Assembly (NCBI RefSeq): GCF_038024855.1
Contig: NZ_CP139089.1
Coordinates: 2,328,501 to 2,392,500 of the forward strand
Length of the DNA: 64,000 nt
DNA from: Methylocella tundrae
Lineage (GTDB): Bacteria > Pseudomonadota > Alphaproteobacteria > Rhizobiales > Beijerinckiaceae
Direction: 5' to 3'
A program made the position numbers and the translations under genes. Shown one piece after another: positions 7,184-17,246 of this stretch; positions within the stretch are counted from its first letter, which is position 1; each line of letters begins with the position of its first letter. The notes under the pieces were generated by a model. That model made no database searches, was not told where the DNA came from, and saw only the letters and a list, made by a program, of their open reading frames with translations.

Positions 7184-10100
7184 TCAGCCGCTCTTGACCG
7201 CGACGACTTCCATGCACACCCGATAACGCTCGCTGACGCCATATTCCACAGGCTGAAATCCATGCTCCTCCAAAAGCGCGTAGAGGCGCTTGCGGGTAAA
7301 GTTGTGGTAGTGCTCGATCTCGCCCCAGTAGGGGTTCACCTTGTTGGCGTGGAGCAGGCGCCAGACCATATTGTCCGCGTTCGGCATGGAGAGAAACAGC
7401 GCGCCGCCTGGGCGCAGCAGCGCGCGCGCGGCGAGGAGCCCGGCCTTTGGAAAAGCCATATGCTCAAGTACGTCGGCCATGCTGACGACGCTGTAGCGCT
7501 GCTCGTGATCGAGTTCCTCGATCGACGCGCAGTGCGCCTCATAGCCAAGCGTCCTCAGCGCCGCGACATTCTCTTTGCGCAGATCAAGTCCAACCGGCGT
7601 AAAGCCCCATTCCTCCGCCGTGAACAGAAGCGAGCCGTTGCCAAAGCCGACATCGAGCCAACGGCCTGTCGCGGCGCGCCTTGCGACGCGCTCGACCATG
7701 CGGGCGGAAACTGGGCGCTGGCGCTCCATGTCATTGCCGACAATCTGATTTTGATGCGTTTTGGAGAAGATCACCTCCGCCGCTGCGGCGTCGAAGTACC
7801 CTTCCGTGAAGACATGCCCGCAGCCTTTGCACTCATGCCAGTTGATCACCGGCGGCAACGCCGGCTGGTAGAGGGCGTGTTTGGTGCAGTCGGCGCCGAG
7901 AATGGCTGGTATGTCGCCGCCGCCGCAAAGCGGGCACGCGCGGTAGCGAACCCTTTGGATCGAGGGCGCGGGCGGCGCCGTTTCGCCGACATCCGTTACC
8001 GCGAAAGCGCGCGGCGCGCCCCCGTCGCGATGATTCTCCCACATCTGCGTCAGGGCGGCCTCGAAATGCCGCGCATAGCGCGCGCTGTCGAACAGAGGCG
8101 AAGCCAGTCTCGCGCCGAGCAGCTTGTGGCGAAGACCCTGCAGGAGGCGCGGATCGCCGCAGGACAGCTTTCCCGCCAGCGCTTCATAGTCGTCAAGAGA
8201 CGCCGTGATGAGTTCGGGCAGGCCGACGGCATGTAAAAGACTGCCCGCGACGCGACCAGCGAATGTGTCGCCCGCGCATGTCAAAACCGGCAGCCCCGCC
8301 CAGAGCGCGTCGCTCGCCGTCGTATGCGCGTTATATGGAAGCGTATCGAGAAAAAGATCGGCGAGACGGTGCCTTGCAAGATGCTCGGGCGAAGGAATAC
8401 GCGGCGCGAAGACCAGCCGGTCGGGGTCAACGCCGCGCTGGCTCGCTTGCCGGCGCAGATTCTCTTTGACCAGCGCATTTGCTTCGAGCAGCCAAAGAAC
8501 GCTGCCAGGGGCCGCGCGAAGAAGACGCATCCATATATCGAAGAAAGCCGGCGTCAGCTTGTAGCTGTTGTTGAATGAGCAGAAGACGAAGCCGCGCTCG
8601 GGAAGTCCGCATTGCGCACGCGTCGGCGTCACGTCGGCGATGAGGCGGCGCGTGTCATTCGGCTGATAGCAATGCGGCAGCTGGACGATTTTTTCGACGA
8701 AGGCGCTTTGCTGATCCATCGGAAGGACGAACGGATCGGCGATAATGTAATCGATGAAGTCGGCCCCCATCGTGCCCGGAAAGCCGATGAAGCTCGCCTG
8801 CACGGGCGCTGGCCGCCGCGCCGGAATTCCCGTTCGCGCGCCGGAGGTATAGCCCTTCATGTCGATCAGAATGTCGATCCCGTCGGCATGAATGCGGCGC
8901 GCCGCCTCGTCGTCTGAGAGAGCGCGCAGGTCGACGAAATGATCGAACGCCTTTCTGAGGCGCGCGCCGATCTCGCTGTGATCGTCCGGACCATGTGAAT
9001 AGGCCGTGATCTCGAATCGCGCGCGGTCGTGCAGTTCGAAGAGTTCGGCGACGAGAATGGCGGTGGCGTGACGGCAAAAATCATTGGACAGATAGCCGAT
9101 CCGCAGCTTGCGCGCGGAGGCCTCCGCCCGCCTCGGGGCGAAATCGGGCGGCTGGATTGCAAATCCTGCGGCCGCGGCGCGTGCGACGCGCAACTGCAGC
9201 GCGGGACTCGTCGCCATGCTGAGGATCGAGAAAGGATGCGGCGCCGAGCTTCCGGACTCCATGAATTTCAGCAGCTCAGCCTCTTCCGCTTCAATCCCGT
9301 CCCAGTCGCAGATGGCGCGGCGCTTGTGATGCAGCCAGATGCGGATATCGACGAGTTGAGGATCGATCTCCACGGCGACGCGAAAACTGGCGATCGCTTC
9401 CGGCAGCCGGCCGAGCGCCTCCAAAGCCGCGCCCTTGTTGGCGTGAGCGTCCGCCATCGTCGGACGTAAAAGAATGGCTTGCGAATAGGCTTCGATCGCA
9501 TCGTCAAACGCGCTCTGGCTCTGCAGCGCGTTGCCGAGATTGACGTAGACCTCGGCGAAATTGGGCCGCAGCGCGACGGCGCGTTGATAGGCCGCGATCG
9601 CCCGCCCCGGCTGGCGCAGCTCCTTCAGAATATTGCCAAGGCTGAAATAAGGTTCGGGAGCATCCGGACGATGCGCGATGATCTCCTCGCAGACGGCAAT
9701 CGCTTCTTCCTGCCGCCCGAGCTTACGCAGGATGTTGGCGGCGTTGGCGTAGGCCTGGACGAAGCCGGGATTGAGCGATCCCGCCCGGCGGTAGGCGGTC
9801 AGCGCGTCAACGAGGCGCCCCTGATCCTCGAGGACATTGCCGAGATTGGAATGGGCCTGCGCGAAATCAGGCTGCAAGGCGATCGCCCGGTCGATCGCCG
9901 CGATCGCCGCATCGGTGCGCCCAAGGGCGCGATAAATTGCGCCAAGATTGGATAATGCTTCGACATAATCAGGCTTCGACGCGATCGCGCGCGAAACAAG
10001 CTCCGCGGCGGCCTCATGATTGCCCCGATGATGCGCGATCAGCCCGAGATGATGGAGGCAGACGCACTGGTCCGGCTCGACCGCGAGGATCTTGGCGTAG

Positions 10101-10237
10101 ATCTCCTCGGCCGCCCGGTGACGTCCGGCGCGAAAATATTCCAGCGCCAGCGTCAGGGATTGATCGGCTGGGACCGGCCAAAGTTCGTCTTCGCCCCGCC
10201 CCGCCGCTGATTTGCGTTCGCCCTCTGTTGCTGCCAT
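7184..10237 (-). CDS. TPR / O-GlcNAc-transferase-like / SAM methyltransferase fusion
   Basis: This 1017-residue protein has three parts. Residues about 30-300 are tetratricopeptide repeats (for example LSNLGAIYRALGRTDAAI). Residues about 375-735 resemble the GT41 catalytic domain of SPINDLY/OGT: LRIGYLSNDFCRH, DGIDILIDMKGYTSGAR, FIGFPGTMGADFIDYIIAD, CFNN-type FCSFNNSYKLTP, and DTLPYNAHTTASDALWAGLPVLT. Residues about 765-1015 form a class I methyltransferase with a preceding Cys4 site (CPLC 768-771, CKGC 803-806) and motif I LDVGFGNGS (861-869). The plausible role is sugar transfer to a protein or glycan plus methylation, in the cytoplasm; the substrate is unknown. The frame is continuous, so this is a real fusion. 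The flanking genes are unrelated. Confidence 0.88.
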   Translation of the reverse strand: MAATEGERKSAAGRGEDELWPVPADQSLTLALEYFRAGRHRAAEEIYAKILAVEPDQCVCLHHLGLIAHHRGNHEAAAELVSRAIASKPDYVEALSNLGAIYRALGRTDAAIAAIDRAIALQPDFAQAHSNLGNVLEDQGRLVDALTAYRRAGSLNPGFVQAYANAANILRKLGRQEEAIAVCEEIIAHRPDAPEPYFSLGNILKELRQPGRAIAAYQRAVALRPNFAEVYVNLGNALQSQSAFDDAIEAYSQAILLRPTMADAHANKGAALEALGRLPEAIASFRVAVEIDPQLVDIRIWLHHKRRAICDWDGIEAEEAELLKFMESGSSAPHPFSILSMATSPALQLRVARAAAAGFAIQPPDFAPRRAEASARKLRIGYLSNDFCRHATAILVAELFELHDRARFEITAYSHGPDDHSEIGARLRKAFDHFVDLRALSDDEAARRIHADGIDILIDMKGYTSGARTGIPARRPAPVQASFIGFPGTMGADFIDYIIADPFVLPMDQQSAFVEKIVQLPHCYQPNDTRRLIADVTPTRAQCGLPERGFVFCSFNNSYKLTPAFFDIWMRLLRAAPGSVLWLLEANALVKENLRRQASQRGVDPDRLVFAPRIPSPEHLARHRLADLFLDTLPYNAHTTASDALWAGLPVLTCAGDTFAGRVAGSLLHAVGLPELITASLDDYEALAGKLSCGDPRLLQGLRHKLLGARLASPLFDSARYARHFEAALTQMWENHRDGGAPRAFAVTDVGETAPPAPSIQRVRYRACPLCGGGDIPAILGADCTKHALYQPALPPVINWHECKGCGHVFTEGYFDAAAAEVIFSKTHQNQIVGNDMERQRPVSARMVERVARRAATGRWLDVGFGNGSLLFTAEEWGFTPVGLDLRKENVAALRTLGYEAHCASIEELDHEQRYSVVSMADVLEHMAFPKAGLLAARALLRPGGALFLSMPNADNMVWRLLHANKVNPYWGEIEHYHNFTRKRLYALLEEHGFQPVEYGVSERYRVCMEVVAVKSG

Positions 10238-10292
10238 CGCCCCGCGCCGCTCTGTTCGCTAATGAGCGCAAGACTAGGGCGCAGGGCTTGCC

Positions 10293-10308
10293 CCAAGCGT
10301 GCGCTTGG
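10293..10308. repeat. Short perfect inverted repeat
   Basis: CCAAGCG and CGCTTGG are perfect 7-bp arms around a two-base loop, 55 bases before the start of the TPR/OGT/methyltransferase gene and 39 bases past the truB stop. On the plus strand an A5 run follows; on the minus strand a T5 run precedes it, so it is not a standard terminator for truB. It may be an operator for the fusion gene. Confidence 0.35.
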
Positions 10309-10346
10309 AAAAACGCAGGGCGGGCGCGACCGGCTCGACGATGGTC

Positions 10347-11249
10347 CTAAAAGGGCAGGTTGAAAACTCGTCCTGGCACCAGCTCGCCCTTTTCGACAGC
10401 GCCGACGGCAATGACGACGCCGCCGCAGGCCGCATAGGCGGAGCCGTCCATCGGCGCATCGGCGCCGCGGAGCAAAATCGATTGCCCGCGACGAAGCTTG
10501 GCGGCCGCATCGCGATCGACGATGACTCGCGGCAATTCCATTAGCCCCGCCTCGACGCGGCGCATCGCCTGCGCCTCGACGCCGCTCTCCTCGAGATCGC
10601 TCAAGGCGATCGCGTCCGCCTCGGTGAACGGGCCGACTCGGGTCCGGCGTAATGCGGTGACGTGACCGAAACAGCCCAGCAGCCGGCCGAGATCGCGGGC
10701 GATGGCGCGCACATAGGTGCCCTTGCCGCAGCGCGCCTCGAAAACGGCCTCGTCCTCATCGGCGCTGACGAGATCCAGCGCATGGATCGTGACTGGCCGG
10801 GCCACGAGCTGGGGCGTTTCGCCATCGCGGGCGAGGTCATAGGCGCGTTCGCCGTTGATCTTGATCGCGGAAAAGGCCGGCGGCGTCTGCTCGATCGTGC
10901 CGATGAATTGCGGCAGTCTCGCAAGAATCTCCGCCCGCTCCGGCCGCAGCTCCGATTGCGCGACGATTTTGCCGTCGGAATCGTCCGTATCCGTTTCGGC
11001 GCCAAACCGCACGGTGAAACGATAAGCCTTCTCACCGTCCTGCACGAAAGGGACGGTCTTCGTCGCCTCGCCGAAAGCGACCGGCAAAATCCCCGACGCC
11101 AGCGGATCGAGCGTGCCCGCATGGCCGGCCTTTTTGGCGTTGAAAATGCGTTTCAGCCGGGAGACGGCATGGGTCGAGGTCATGCCGACGGGCTTGTCGA
11201 GGATGACCCAGCCATCAATGTCCTTACGCGTGGATCGGGGAGCGCTCAT
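10347..11249 (-). CDS. truB: tRNA pseudouridine(55) synthase
   Basis: The 300-residue enzyme makes pseudouridine 55 in the T loop of tRNAs. The N-terminus shows [17 protein letters not shown] and the catalytic motif [12 protein letters not shown] with Asp48; [10 protein letters not shown] and [15 protein letters not shown] follow as in the family, and a small PUA-like tail completes it. The ATG at 11249 overlaps the rbfA stop (ATGA), so it is translationally coupled. It is the last gene of the rimP-nusA-ylxR-infB-rbfA-truB operon. No clear terminator is visible downstream. Confidence 0.97.
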   Translation of the reverse strand: MSAPRSTRKDIDGWVILDKPVGMTSTHAVSRLKRIFNAKKAGHAGTLDPLASGILPVAFGEATKTVPFVQDGEKAYRFTVRFGAETDTDDSDGKIVAQSELRPERAEILARLPQFIGTIEQTPPAFSAIKINGERAYDLARDGETPQLVARPVTIHALDLVSADEDEAVFEARCGKGTYVRAIARDLGRLLGCFGHVTALRRTRVGPFTEADAIALSDLEESGVEAQAMRRVEAGLMELPRVIVDRDAAAKLRRGQSILLRGADAPMDGSAYAACGGVVIAVGAVEKGELVPGRVFNLPF

Positions 11250-11689
11250 TCGCCCTTATCCGCCGGATGGTCCTCGGGCTCGGCGTCGAGGGCCTGATCG
11301 ACCAGATCCTGCTTGACCTTCGGCGTATTGAGCAAAGCGTCGATCCTGCCGCTGTGGTCGAAGCTGGGATCGGCTTTGAAGCGGACGTCCGGGGCGAACC
11401 TCAGGCTGACGCGCCGGGCGATCTCTCCGCGCAGAAATTTCTTGTGGCGTTCGAGCGCCATCAGCACGTCGGCTGCGCTCTCCCCGCCGAGCGGCATCAC
11501 ATAGACGGTGGCGAGCTTAAGGTCCGGGCTCATGCGCACGTCGGGAATGGTTATCACCTTGCCTTCGAGCGCAGGATCATTGATGTCCGAACGCGTGAGC
11601 AGTTCCGACATGGCGTGGCGCACAAGTTCGCCGACGCGCAGCATTCTTTGCGAGGGTTGGGCGCCCTGCTGGTGATGAAGTCTGGACAA
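11246..11689 (-). CDS. rbfA: 30S ribosome-binding factor A
   Basis: The 147-residue protein has the RbfA core beginning [18 protein letters not shown], with [30 protein letters not shown] and the [21 protein letters not shown] segment, a KH-like fold that assists late 16S rRNA processing in 30S assembly. The start is taken as TTG at 11689: GGAG lies nine bases upstream and no in-frame ATG precedes the core until 11644, which would remove the usual N-terminal extension. The C-terminus has an acidic tail. It overlaps truB by four bases and follows infB after 218 bases. Confidence 0.95.
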   Translation of the reverse strand: MSRLHHQQGAQPSQRMLRVGELVRHAMSELLTRSDINDPALEGKVITIPDVRMSPDLKLATVYVMPLGGESAADVLMALERHKKFLRGEIARRVSLRFAPDVRFKADPSFDHSGRIDALLNTPKVKQDLVDQALDAEPEDHPADKGE

Positions 11690-11907
11690 TTTCTGGAACT
11701 CCGACGCCTTCCGGCGTTCATCTACGGGCGTTGCTCTGCCCGGAAAAGCTCATCAGCTCTTCGACAAACCGCGATCCGCTGTTCGTTTCAAGGATCGCCA
11801 TTGAACCTTCAACGTAATCTGGCGACGATGGAAAAACCGGCTCGGCCGATCATCCAGCGCCGCCAGAGGCGTTACTCTTTGCGGCCTTCGCATCGCTGGC
11901 GGCCGCC
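11690..11907. other. infB-rbfA intergenic stretch
   Basis: This 218-base gap in the operon contains GCCGCCAG near 11860 and CTGGCGGC near 11894, perfect complements about 30 bases apart that could form a stem just after the infB stop. There is no T tract, so read-through into rbfA is expected. Nothing else is recognisable. Confidence 0.4.
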
Positions 11908-14586
11908 TTACAGCGAGCGCTGAATCTCCTCGATGCGATAGCATTCGATGACGTCGCCCGCGCGCATGTCCTGGTAGCTCTCGAAAGCCATGCCGCACTC
12001 CTGACCGGCGACGACTTCCTTGACCTCGTCCTTGAAGCGCTTGAGCGTCGATAGCTTGCCTTCGTGCACGACCACATTGTCGCGGATGAGCCGGACATTG
12101 GCGCCGCGCTGCACGGTTCCATCCGTGACCCGGCAGCCGGCCACCTTGCCGACTTTCGAAATATTGAAAACCTCGAGTATTTCCGCGTTGCCAAGCATTT
12201 CCTCGCGCAAAGTGGGCGCGAGAAGGCCGGACATCGCGGCTTTTACATCATCAACGAGATTATAGATGATGTTGTAGTAGCGGATTTCCAGACCTGACTG
12301 TTCGGCCAGCTGGCGCCCTTCCTTATGGGCGCGAACGTTGAAGCCGATCAGCGCCGCTCCCGAAGCCTCGGCCAAAGTGACGTCGGATTCGGTGATGCCG
12401 CCGACGCCCGCGTGAATGACGCGCGCCGCGACTTCATCCGTGTTGAGCTTCTCGAGCGTTGCGATAATCGCCTCGACCGAACCCTGGACGTCGCCTTTGA
12501 TGACGAGCGGGAACTCCTTGCGCCCCGCCGTCTTCAGCTGGCTCATCATGTCGGCGAGCGAACCGCGCGCCAGATTGCCCCGCGCCGCGGCCTGCTCGCG
12601 CTTCTGGCGGTCGCGATATTCGGCGATTTCGCGGGCTCTTGCTTCATTCTCCACCACGGCGACGCGATCACCGGCCTCGGGCGAACCCGAGAAGCCCAGA
12701 ACCTCGACCGGCATCGACGGACCGGCCTCGTGCCGCGCCTCGCCCTTGTCGTCGAGCAGGGCGCGCACCTTGCCCCATTGCGAACCGCCGACGATGAGGT
12801 CTCCGACCCGCAGCGTGCCGCGCTGCACCAGCACGGTCGCAACGGGACCGCGGCCCTTGTCGAGCCGCGCCTCGATGACAGTTCCTTCGGCGGGACGATC
12901 GGGGTTCGCCTTGAGGTCGAGCAGTTCGGCCTGCAGGGCGATGAGGTCGACGAGCTTGTCGAGATTGATCTTCTTCGTCGCCGAAACCTCGACCTCGAGC
13001 GTGTCGCCGCCGAGCGATTCGACCTGCACTTCATACTGCAGCAATTCGCTGCGCACTCGCTCGGGCTTGGCGTCCGGCTTGTCGATCTTGTTGATCGCCA
13101 CGATGATCGGCACATTCGCGGCGCGGGCGTGGGCGATGGCTTCAGCCGTCTGCGGCATCACGCCATCATCGGCGGCGACGACCAGCACGACGATATCGGT
13201 GACCTTGGCGCCGCGCGCGCGCATCGCCGTGAAGGCGGCGTGGCCGGGCGTGTCGATGAAGGTCACTGGCAGTCCGTTGGACGCGACGATCTGATAGGCG
13301 CCGATGTGCTGCGTAATGCCGCCCGCCTCGCCCGAAACGACATTGGCGTGGCGCATCGCATCGAGCAGCGAGGTCTTGCCGTGATCGACATGGCCCATGA
13401 TCGTGACGACCGGCGGGCGCGGAACCTGATGTCCGTCGGCGTCCGGCGTATCGAACAGGCCTTCTTCCACGTCGGATTCGGCGACACGTTTGACCGTGTG
13501 GCCGAGTTCCTCGGCGATCAGCTGCGCCGTATCGGCGTCGATCACATCGGTGATCTTCGCCATCTGGCCCTGCTTCATCATCAGCTTGATGACGTCGACA
13601 GCGCGCTCCGACATGCGGTTGGCGAGTTCCTGGATGGTGATCGTCTCAGGCAGGACGACTTCGCGCGCCAGCTTTTCCTTGGTCTCGCTGACATGGCCCT
13701 TCAGCCGCTGGGTGCGGCGGCGGAAGGCCGCGATCGAGCGCGTGCGCTCTTCTTCGTCCCCCGTCGCGCTGGCGACAGTGAGACGGCCGCGGCTCTTTTG
13801 CTCGGCGCCCTTGACCGGGCGAGCGACGATGACCTTCGTCGGCATGCCCGGACGGCGGATGATGCGTTTGGCCTCGTCTTCCTCGGCCGACGCGGGGCGG
13901 GCGACGGCGGCGAGGCCGGCCGGTCCTGGCTGAGCCTGCGCGGCCGGCGCGCCCGCCGGCGTGGTTGAGGCTGGCGCCGAGACGGGGGCCGGCGCTTTGC
14001 GCGGCGCCCCGCCCGTTGGAGCCGGCGCGGGTTCGCCACCGGCGAGGCGCCGCTTGGCTTCCTGTTCCGACCTGCGCTTCGATTCCGCCTCGAGAACGCG
14101 GCGCGCTTCCTCCTCGCGCTTGCGCGCTTCGGCGGCGGCGCGCTCCTCGCGTTCGCGCGCCTCGCGCTCCTCACGGGCCTTGGCTTCGATTTCAGCGCGC
14201 TTGCGCTCTTCGATCTCGCGTTCATGCGCCCCCGACAGAGCGCGGGAGCGCGCCTCGCGCTCCTCCTCCGTCAGCGACCGCAGGATGACGCCGGACGACG
14301 AGCGCGGCGGCCCGCCCTGCGGACGCTGCGGCTTCTGTTGCTGTTGCGGACGCGGCGGCTGCGGCGCGACGGCGGGCTGAGCCGGCTCCGGCGCGGCGCT
14401 CTCGCGCAGCGGGTGCGGCTCGCTTCCCAGCGCGCGGCGCTTTACCTTCTCGACGACGACCGCCTTGCTGCGACCATGCGAAAAGCTCTGGCGCACAATG
14501 CCAGCCTCGACCGGACGCTTCAGCGACAGCGTCTTGGTCGGGGAAACGCTCAGCGTATGGTCACCAGGGTTCTTCGTTTCACTCAT
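11908..14586 (-). CDS. infB: Translation initiation factor IF-2
   Basis: The 892-residue GTPase delivers initiator fMet-tRNA to the 30S subunit and promotes subunit joining. An N-terminal domain (residues about 1-290) is rich in Pro, Ala and charged residues, including a long Glu/Arg coiled-coil around 105-180. The IF2 N-domain motif [13 protein letters not shown] is near 314-326. The G domain shows GHVDHGKT (398-405), DTPGH and NKID, followed by domains II-IV ending in [14 protein letters not shown]. Length is typical for alphaproteobacteria. ATG at 14586. It follows the YlxR gene with an unusually long, hairpin-rich 316-base gap. Confidence 0.98.
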   Translation of the reverse strand: MSETKNPGDHTLSVSPTKTLSLKRPVEAGIVRQSFSHGRSKAVVVEKVKRRALGSEPHPLRESAAPEPAQPAVAPQPPRPQQQQKPQRPQGGPPRSSSGVILRSLTEEEREARSRALSGAHEREIEERKRAEIEAKAREEREAREREERAAAEARKREEEARRVLEAESKRRSEQEAKRRLAGGEPAPAPTGGAPRKAPAPVSAPASTTPAGAPAAQAQPGPAGLAAVARPASAEEDEAKRIIRRPGMPTKVIVARPVKGAEQKSRGRLTVASATGDEEERTRSIAAFRRRTQRLKGHVSETKEKLAREVVLPETITIQELANRMSERAVDVIKLMMKQGQMAKITDVIDADTAQLIAEELGHTVKRVAESDVEEGLFDTPDADGHQVPRPPVVTIMGHVDHGKTSLLDAMRHANVVSGEAGGITQHIGAYQIVASNGLPVTFIDTPGHAAFTAMRARGAKVTDIVVLVVAADDGVMPQTAEAIAHARAANVPIIVAINKIDKPDAKPERVRSELLQYEVQVESLGGDTLEVEVSATKKINLDKLVDLIALQAELLDLKANPDRPAEGTVIEARLDKGRGPVATVLVQRGTLRVGDLIVGGSQWGKVRALLDDKGEARHEAGPSMPVEVLGFSGSPEAGDRVAVVENEARAREIAEYRDRQKREQAAARGNLARGSLADMMSQLKTAGRKEFPLVIKGDVQGSVEAIIATLEKLNTDEVAARVIHAGVGGITESDVTLAEASGAALIGFNVRAHKEGRQLAEQSGLEIRYYNIIYNLVDDVKAAMSGLLAPTLREEMLGNAEILEVFNISKVGKVAGCRVTDGTVQRGANVRLIRDNVVVHEGKLSTLKRFKDEVKEVVAGQECGMAFESYQDMRAGDVIECYRIEEIQRSL

Positions 14587-14902
14587 CAGTCTTGCGTTCC
14601 CGGGCTCGCGCCCATTCGAAATTCAATAAGCCGGCAGCGCCGGCCGTCGAGACCATGAAGGCTCCGCACTGGCGGAGTTCACGGCCGCTATTTTCCCGCT
14701 TCAATTCTCGATCCATTCGAAAGATCAGCCATCTTTCGGATGGATCGCGCCGCACTCGCTTCAGACTGCGAACCAGATGAACCGGCCCCTTGCCGGATCA
14801 TGCTCCCATCGGCAGGCAAACGGCGCTCGCCCGACGACGCAACAGCCCCAGTTCAATTCGCAAAACCTTTCCATGCCGCCCGCGGCACGAAAACCTTCCG
14901 CC
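14587..14902 (-). promoter_or_regulatory. Structured leader between ylxR and infB
   Basis: The 316-base gap has no supported gene but at least three hairpins. GATCCATTCGAAAGAT (14710-14725) faces ATCTTTCGGATGGATC (14731-14746), a 16-bp stem with one wobble pair and a 5-base loop. CTCCGC/GCGGAG is at 14662-14677. GCCGGC/GCCGGC is at 14630-14644, just upstream of the infB start. None is followed by a T tract on the minus strand, so they may be an RNA-processing or translation-control region. Confidence 0.5.
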
Positions 14903-15568
14903 TCAATCGCTATCTTCTTCCAAACCCAAATCCGCCGGCCGCGGCTCCAGCGCCGCCGGACGATACATCTCCAACCGGCGGCAACGTGCGAGAAAGGCCT
15001 CGCTCGCGGATCCCGACAGTAAAGCTGCATGTATCACATTAGCCCGCCCTAACGCCAAATCCAATTGATCTGAACGAAAGAGTGCGATGCGCGGCCTTAC
15101 AGCTCCCTCTCCGAAACGCCGCCGCAGACTCTGCCCCAGCTTGCGCGCCCCGTCGGCTCCGCCATCCGCCGCGTGGACCAATCCCGCGATGGAGCCGCCC
15201 GTGATCGCTTCCTCGACCTTGCCAAACCCCGCTACGATCTGCCCCGCTTTATTGGCGATCGACAGCGCCTGCAAGCAATCTCGCGTCAGCAAAGCCTCGA
15301 TCTCCGCCGGCAAATCTTCAGACGCGAGCACCTTCTTTTTGAAGCCGCGCGCGAAAGCTTGCCTTTTCACTGCTTCCGCGACCCGAAGCTCGCTGGCTGT
15401 AACCCATACGCCGCGCCCGGGCAATTTCTGCCTGATGTCCGGAACGACGACATCGCCCGGGCCGACGACAAATCGAATCATGTCCCCCGGCGGACCCTTC
15501 GTCCGCGTGACGATGCAGGTTCGCTCCGGTCCCGTCTCGCTATCGCTCGGTTCGACTTCCGCCAGCAT
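14903..15568 (-). CDS. ylxR: YlxR-family RNA-binding protein (DUF448) with L7Ae-like tail
   Basis: The protein (221 residues from the ATG at 15568) begins with the YlxR domain: RTCIVTRTKGPPGDMIRF and LPGRGVWVTASELRVAEAVKR with the GRG/W motif that contacts RNA. The second half (about residues 95-190) resembles the L7Ae/L30e fold, with SIANKAGQIVAGFGKVEEAI and AGLVHAADGGADGARKL. In alphaproteobacteria this two-domain form is normal between nusA and infB. A TTG at 15604 would add 12 residues and lies 12 bases after the nusA stop; I prefer the ATG because the family usually starts with an MLA-type N-terminus. Confidence 0.88.
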   Translation of the reverse strand: MLAEVEPSDSETGPERTCIVTRTKGPPGDMIRFVVGPGDVVVPDIRQKLPGRGVWVTASELRVAEAVKRQAFARGFKKKVLASEDLPAEIEALLTRDCLQALSIANKAGQIVAGFGKVEEAITGGSIAGLVHAADGGADGARKLGQSLRRRFGEGAVRPRIALFRSDQLDLALGRANVIHAALLSGSASEAFLARCRRLEMYRPAALEPRPADLGLEEDSD

Positions 15569-15616
15569 CCATGCTCCAAATCGCCGCCCGCGCACAAAAC
15601 CCAAGGCTACCAGAGG

Positions 15617-17236
15617 TCAGTGCGTGATCTCGCCGTCTTCTTGTTCTTCCGGCGCTTGCTCCGCCGCCGGCTCCGGCTCGGGCTCGGGCGCCGCCTCGAT
15701 CCATCCGGCGTGCACGCGCGCCGTCATGATCATCGTCTCGGCCTCCTCCCGGCTGAGTTCGAAACCATCGAGATAGCCGGCGTGCTTCACGCTCTCGCCG
15801 TCCTTGCGCTCGGTCCAGCCAATGAGGTCGTCCGTGGCGCAGCCGGCGAGGTCTTCGACGGTCTTGATGTCGTTTTCGCCGAACTTCACCAGCATCGCCG
15901 TGGTGACGCCGGCGACCTCCCTCAGCTCGTCGGAGACCCCAAGTTCGATACGCCGCGCATCCTGCTCGGCTTCGATCCTTGCGAGGTAATCATGCGCCCG
16001 CGCCTGAATTTCGGAGGCGGTGTCTTCGTCAAATCCCTCGATTGTCGCAAGCTCGGCGGGTTCGACAAAGGCCAGTTCCTCGACGGAGCGGAACCCCTCG
16101 GAGGCGAGCAATTGCCCAACAACCTCATCGACGTCGAGCGCCTTCATGAAGATATTGGTGCGCTCGATGAATTCCTTCTGCCGGCGCTCCGATTCCTCGG
16201 CTTCGGTGAGAATATCGATATCCCATCCGGTCAACTGCGAGGCAAGCCTGACATTCTGGCCGCGCCGTCCGATCGCTAATGATAATTGGTCATCGGGCAC
16301 GACAACTTCAATACGCGCGGAATCCTCGTCGAGCACCACCTTGACGACTTCGGCCGGCTGCAGCGCATTGACGATGAAGGTCGCGGCGTCAGGCGACCAC
16401 GGGATGATGTCGATCTTTTCGCCCTGCAGTTCATTGACGACGGCCTGCACGCGCGAGCCGCGCATGCCGACGCAGGCGCCGACCGGATCAATCGAGGCGT
16501 CGCGCGAAATCACCGCGATCTTGGCGCGCGAACCCGGATCGCGCGCAACCGATTTCACCTGAATAATATTGTCGTAGATTTCCGGCACTTCCTGCTGAAA
16601 CAGCTTGGCCATGAACTGCGGATGCGTGCGCGACAGGAAAATCTGCGGTCCCCGCTGCTCGCGGCGCACGTCATAGACATAGGCTCTCGCGCGATCGCCA
16701 GGGCGGAACATCTCGCGCGGGATCATCTCGTCGCGGCGGATGGTGGCTTCGCCGCGGCCAAGATCAATGATCACATTGCCATATTCGACGCGCTTGACGA
16801 CGCCGTTGACGATATCGCCGATGCGATCCTTATATTCCTGATACTGCCGGTCGCGCTCCGCCTCGCGCACCTTCTGAACGATGACCTGTTTCGCCGACTG
16901 GGCGGCAATGCGGCCGAAATCGAAGGGCGGCAGCGTCTCGGCGATCCAGTCGCCGACCTGCGCGGCCGGATTCTTCTTGCGCGCTTCCGCGAGGGTAATG
17001 TGGATCGCGTCATTTTCGATCTGGTCGACGACGAGCAGAAGCCGGGAAAAGCGAATTTCGCCGGTCTTCGGATTGATTTCGGCGCGAACCTCGGTCTCCT
17101 GCCCATAACGCGAACGCGCCGCCTTCTGGATCGCATCCTCCATCGAGGTCAGAACGATCTGCCGGTCGATCGACTTTTCGCGCGCGACGGCGTCGGCGAT
17201 CTGCAAAAGTTCGAGCCTGTTGGCGCTAACGGCCAT
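15617..17236 (-). CDS. nusA: Transcription termination/antitermination factor NusA
   Basis: The 539-residue protein binds RNA polymerase and nascent RNA. It has an N-terminal polymerase-binding domain (LELLQIADAVAREKSIDRQIV), an S1 domain (about 135-200, GVVKRVEYGNVIIDLGRGEA), KH domains (SRDASIDPVGACVGMRGSRVQAVVNEL-type segment, with PDDQLSLAIGRRGQNVRLA), then C-terminal helix-hairpin-helix/acidic repeats (ELATIEGFDEDTASEIQARA and DLAGCATDDLIGWTE) and an acidic tail. ATG at 17236 has AGGAG 8 bases upstream, which rules out the longer upstream frame. It follows rimP by 10 bases. Confidence 0.98.
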   Translation of the reverse strand: MAVSANRLELLQIADAVAREKSIDRQIVLTSMEDAIQKAARSRYGQETEVRAEINPKTGEIRFSRLLLVVDQIENDAIHITLAEARKKNPAAQVGDWIAETLPPFDFGRIAAQSAKQVIVQKVREAERDRQYQEYKDRIGDIVNGVVKRVEYGNVIIDLGRGEATIRRDEMIPREMFRPGDRARAYVYDVRREQRGPQIFLSRTHPQFMAKLFQQEVPEIYDNIIQVKSVARDPGSRAKIAVISRDASIDPVGACVGMRGSRVQAVVNELQGEKIDIIPWSPDAATFIVNALQPAEVVKVVLDEDSARIEVVVPDDQLSLAIGRRGQNVRLASQLTGWDIDILTEAEESERRQKEFIERTNIFMKALDVDEVVGQLLASEGFRSVEELAFVEPAELATIEGFDEDTASEIQARAHDYLARIEAEQDARRIELGVSDELREVAGVTTAMLVKFGENDIKTVEDLAGCATDDLIGWTERKDGESVKHAGYLDGFELSREEAETMIMTARVHAGWIEAAPEPEPEPAAEQAPEEQEDGEITH

Positions 17237-17246
17237 CTTGCATCTC

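Noticed and set aside
12325..13968. 547-codon open frame on the plus strand opposite infB
   Set aside because: It is an antisense shadow of the GC-rich infB frame; the product is Asp/Arg/Gly-rich with no motif, while infB is complete on the minus strand.
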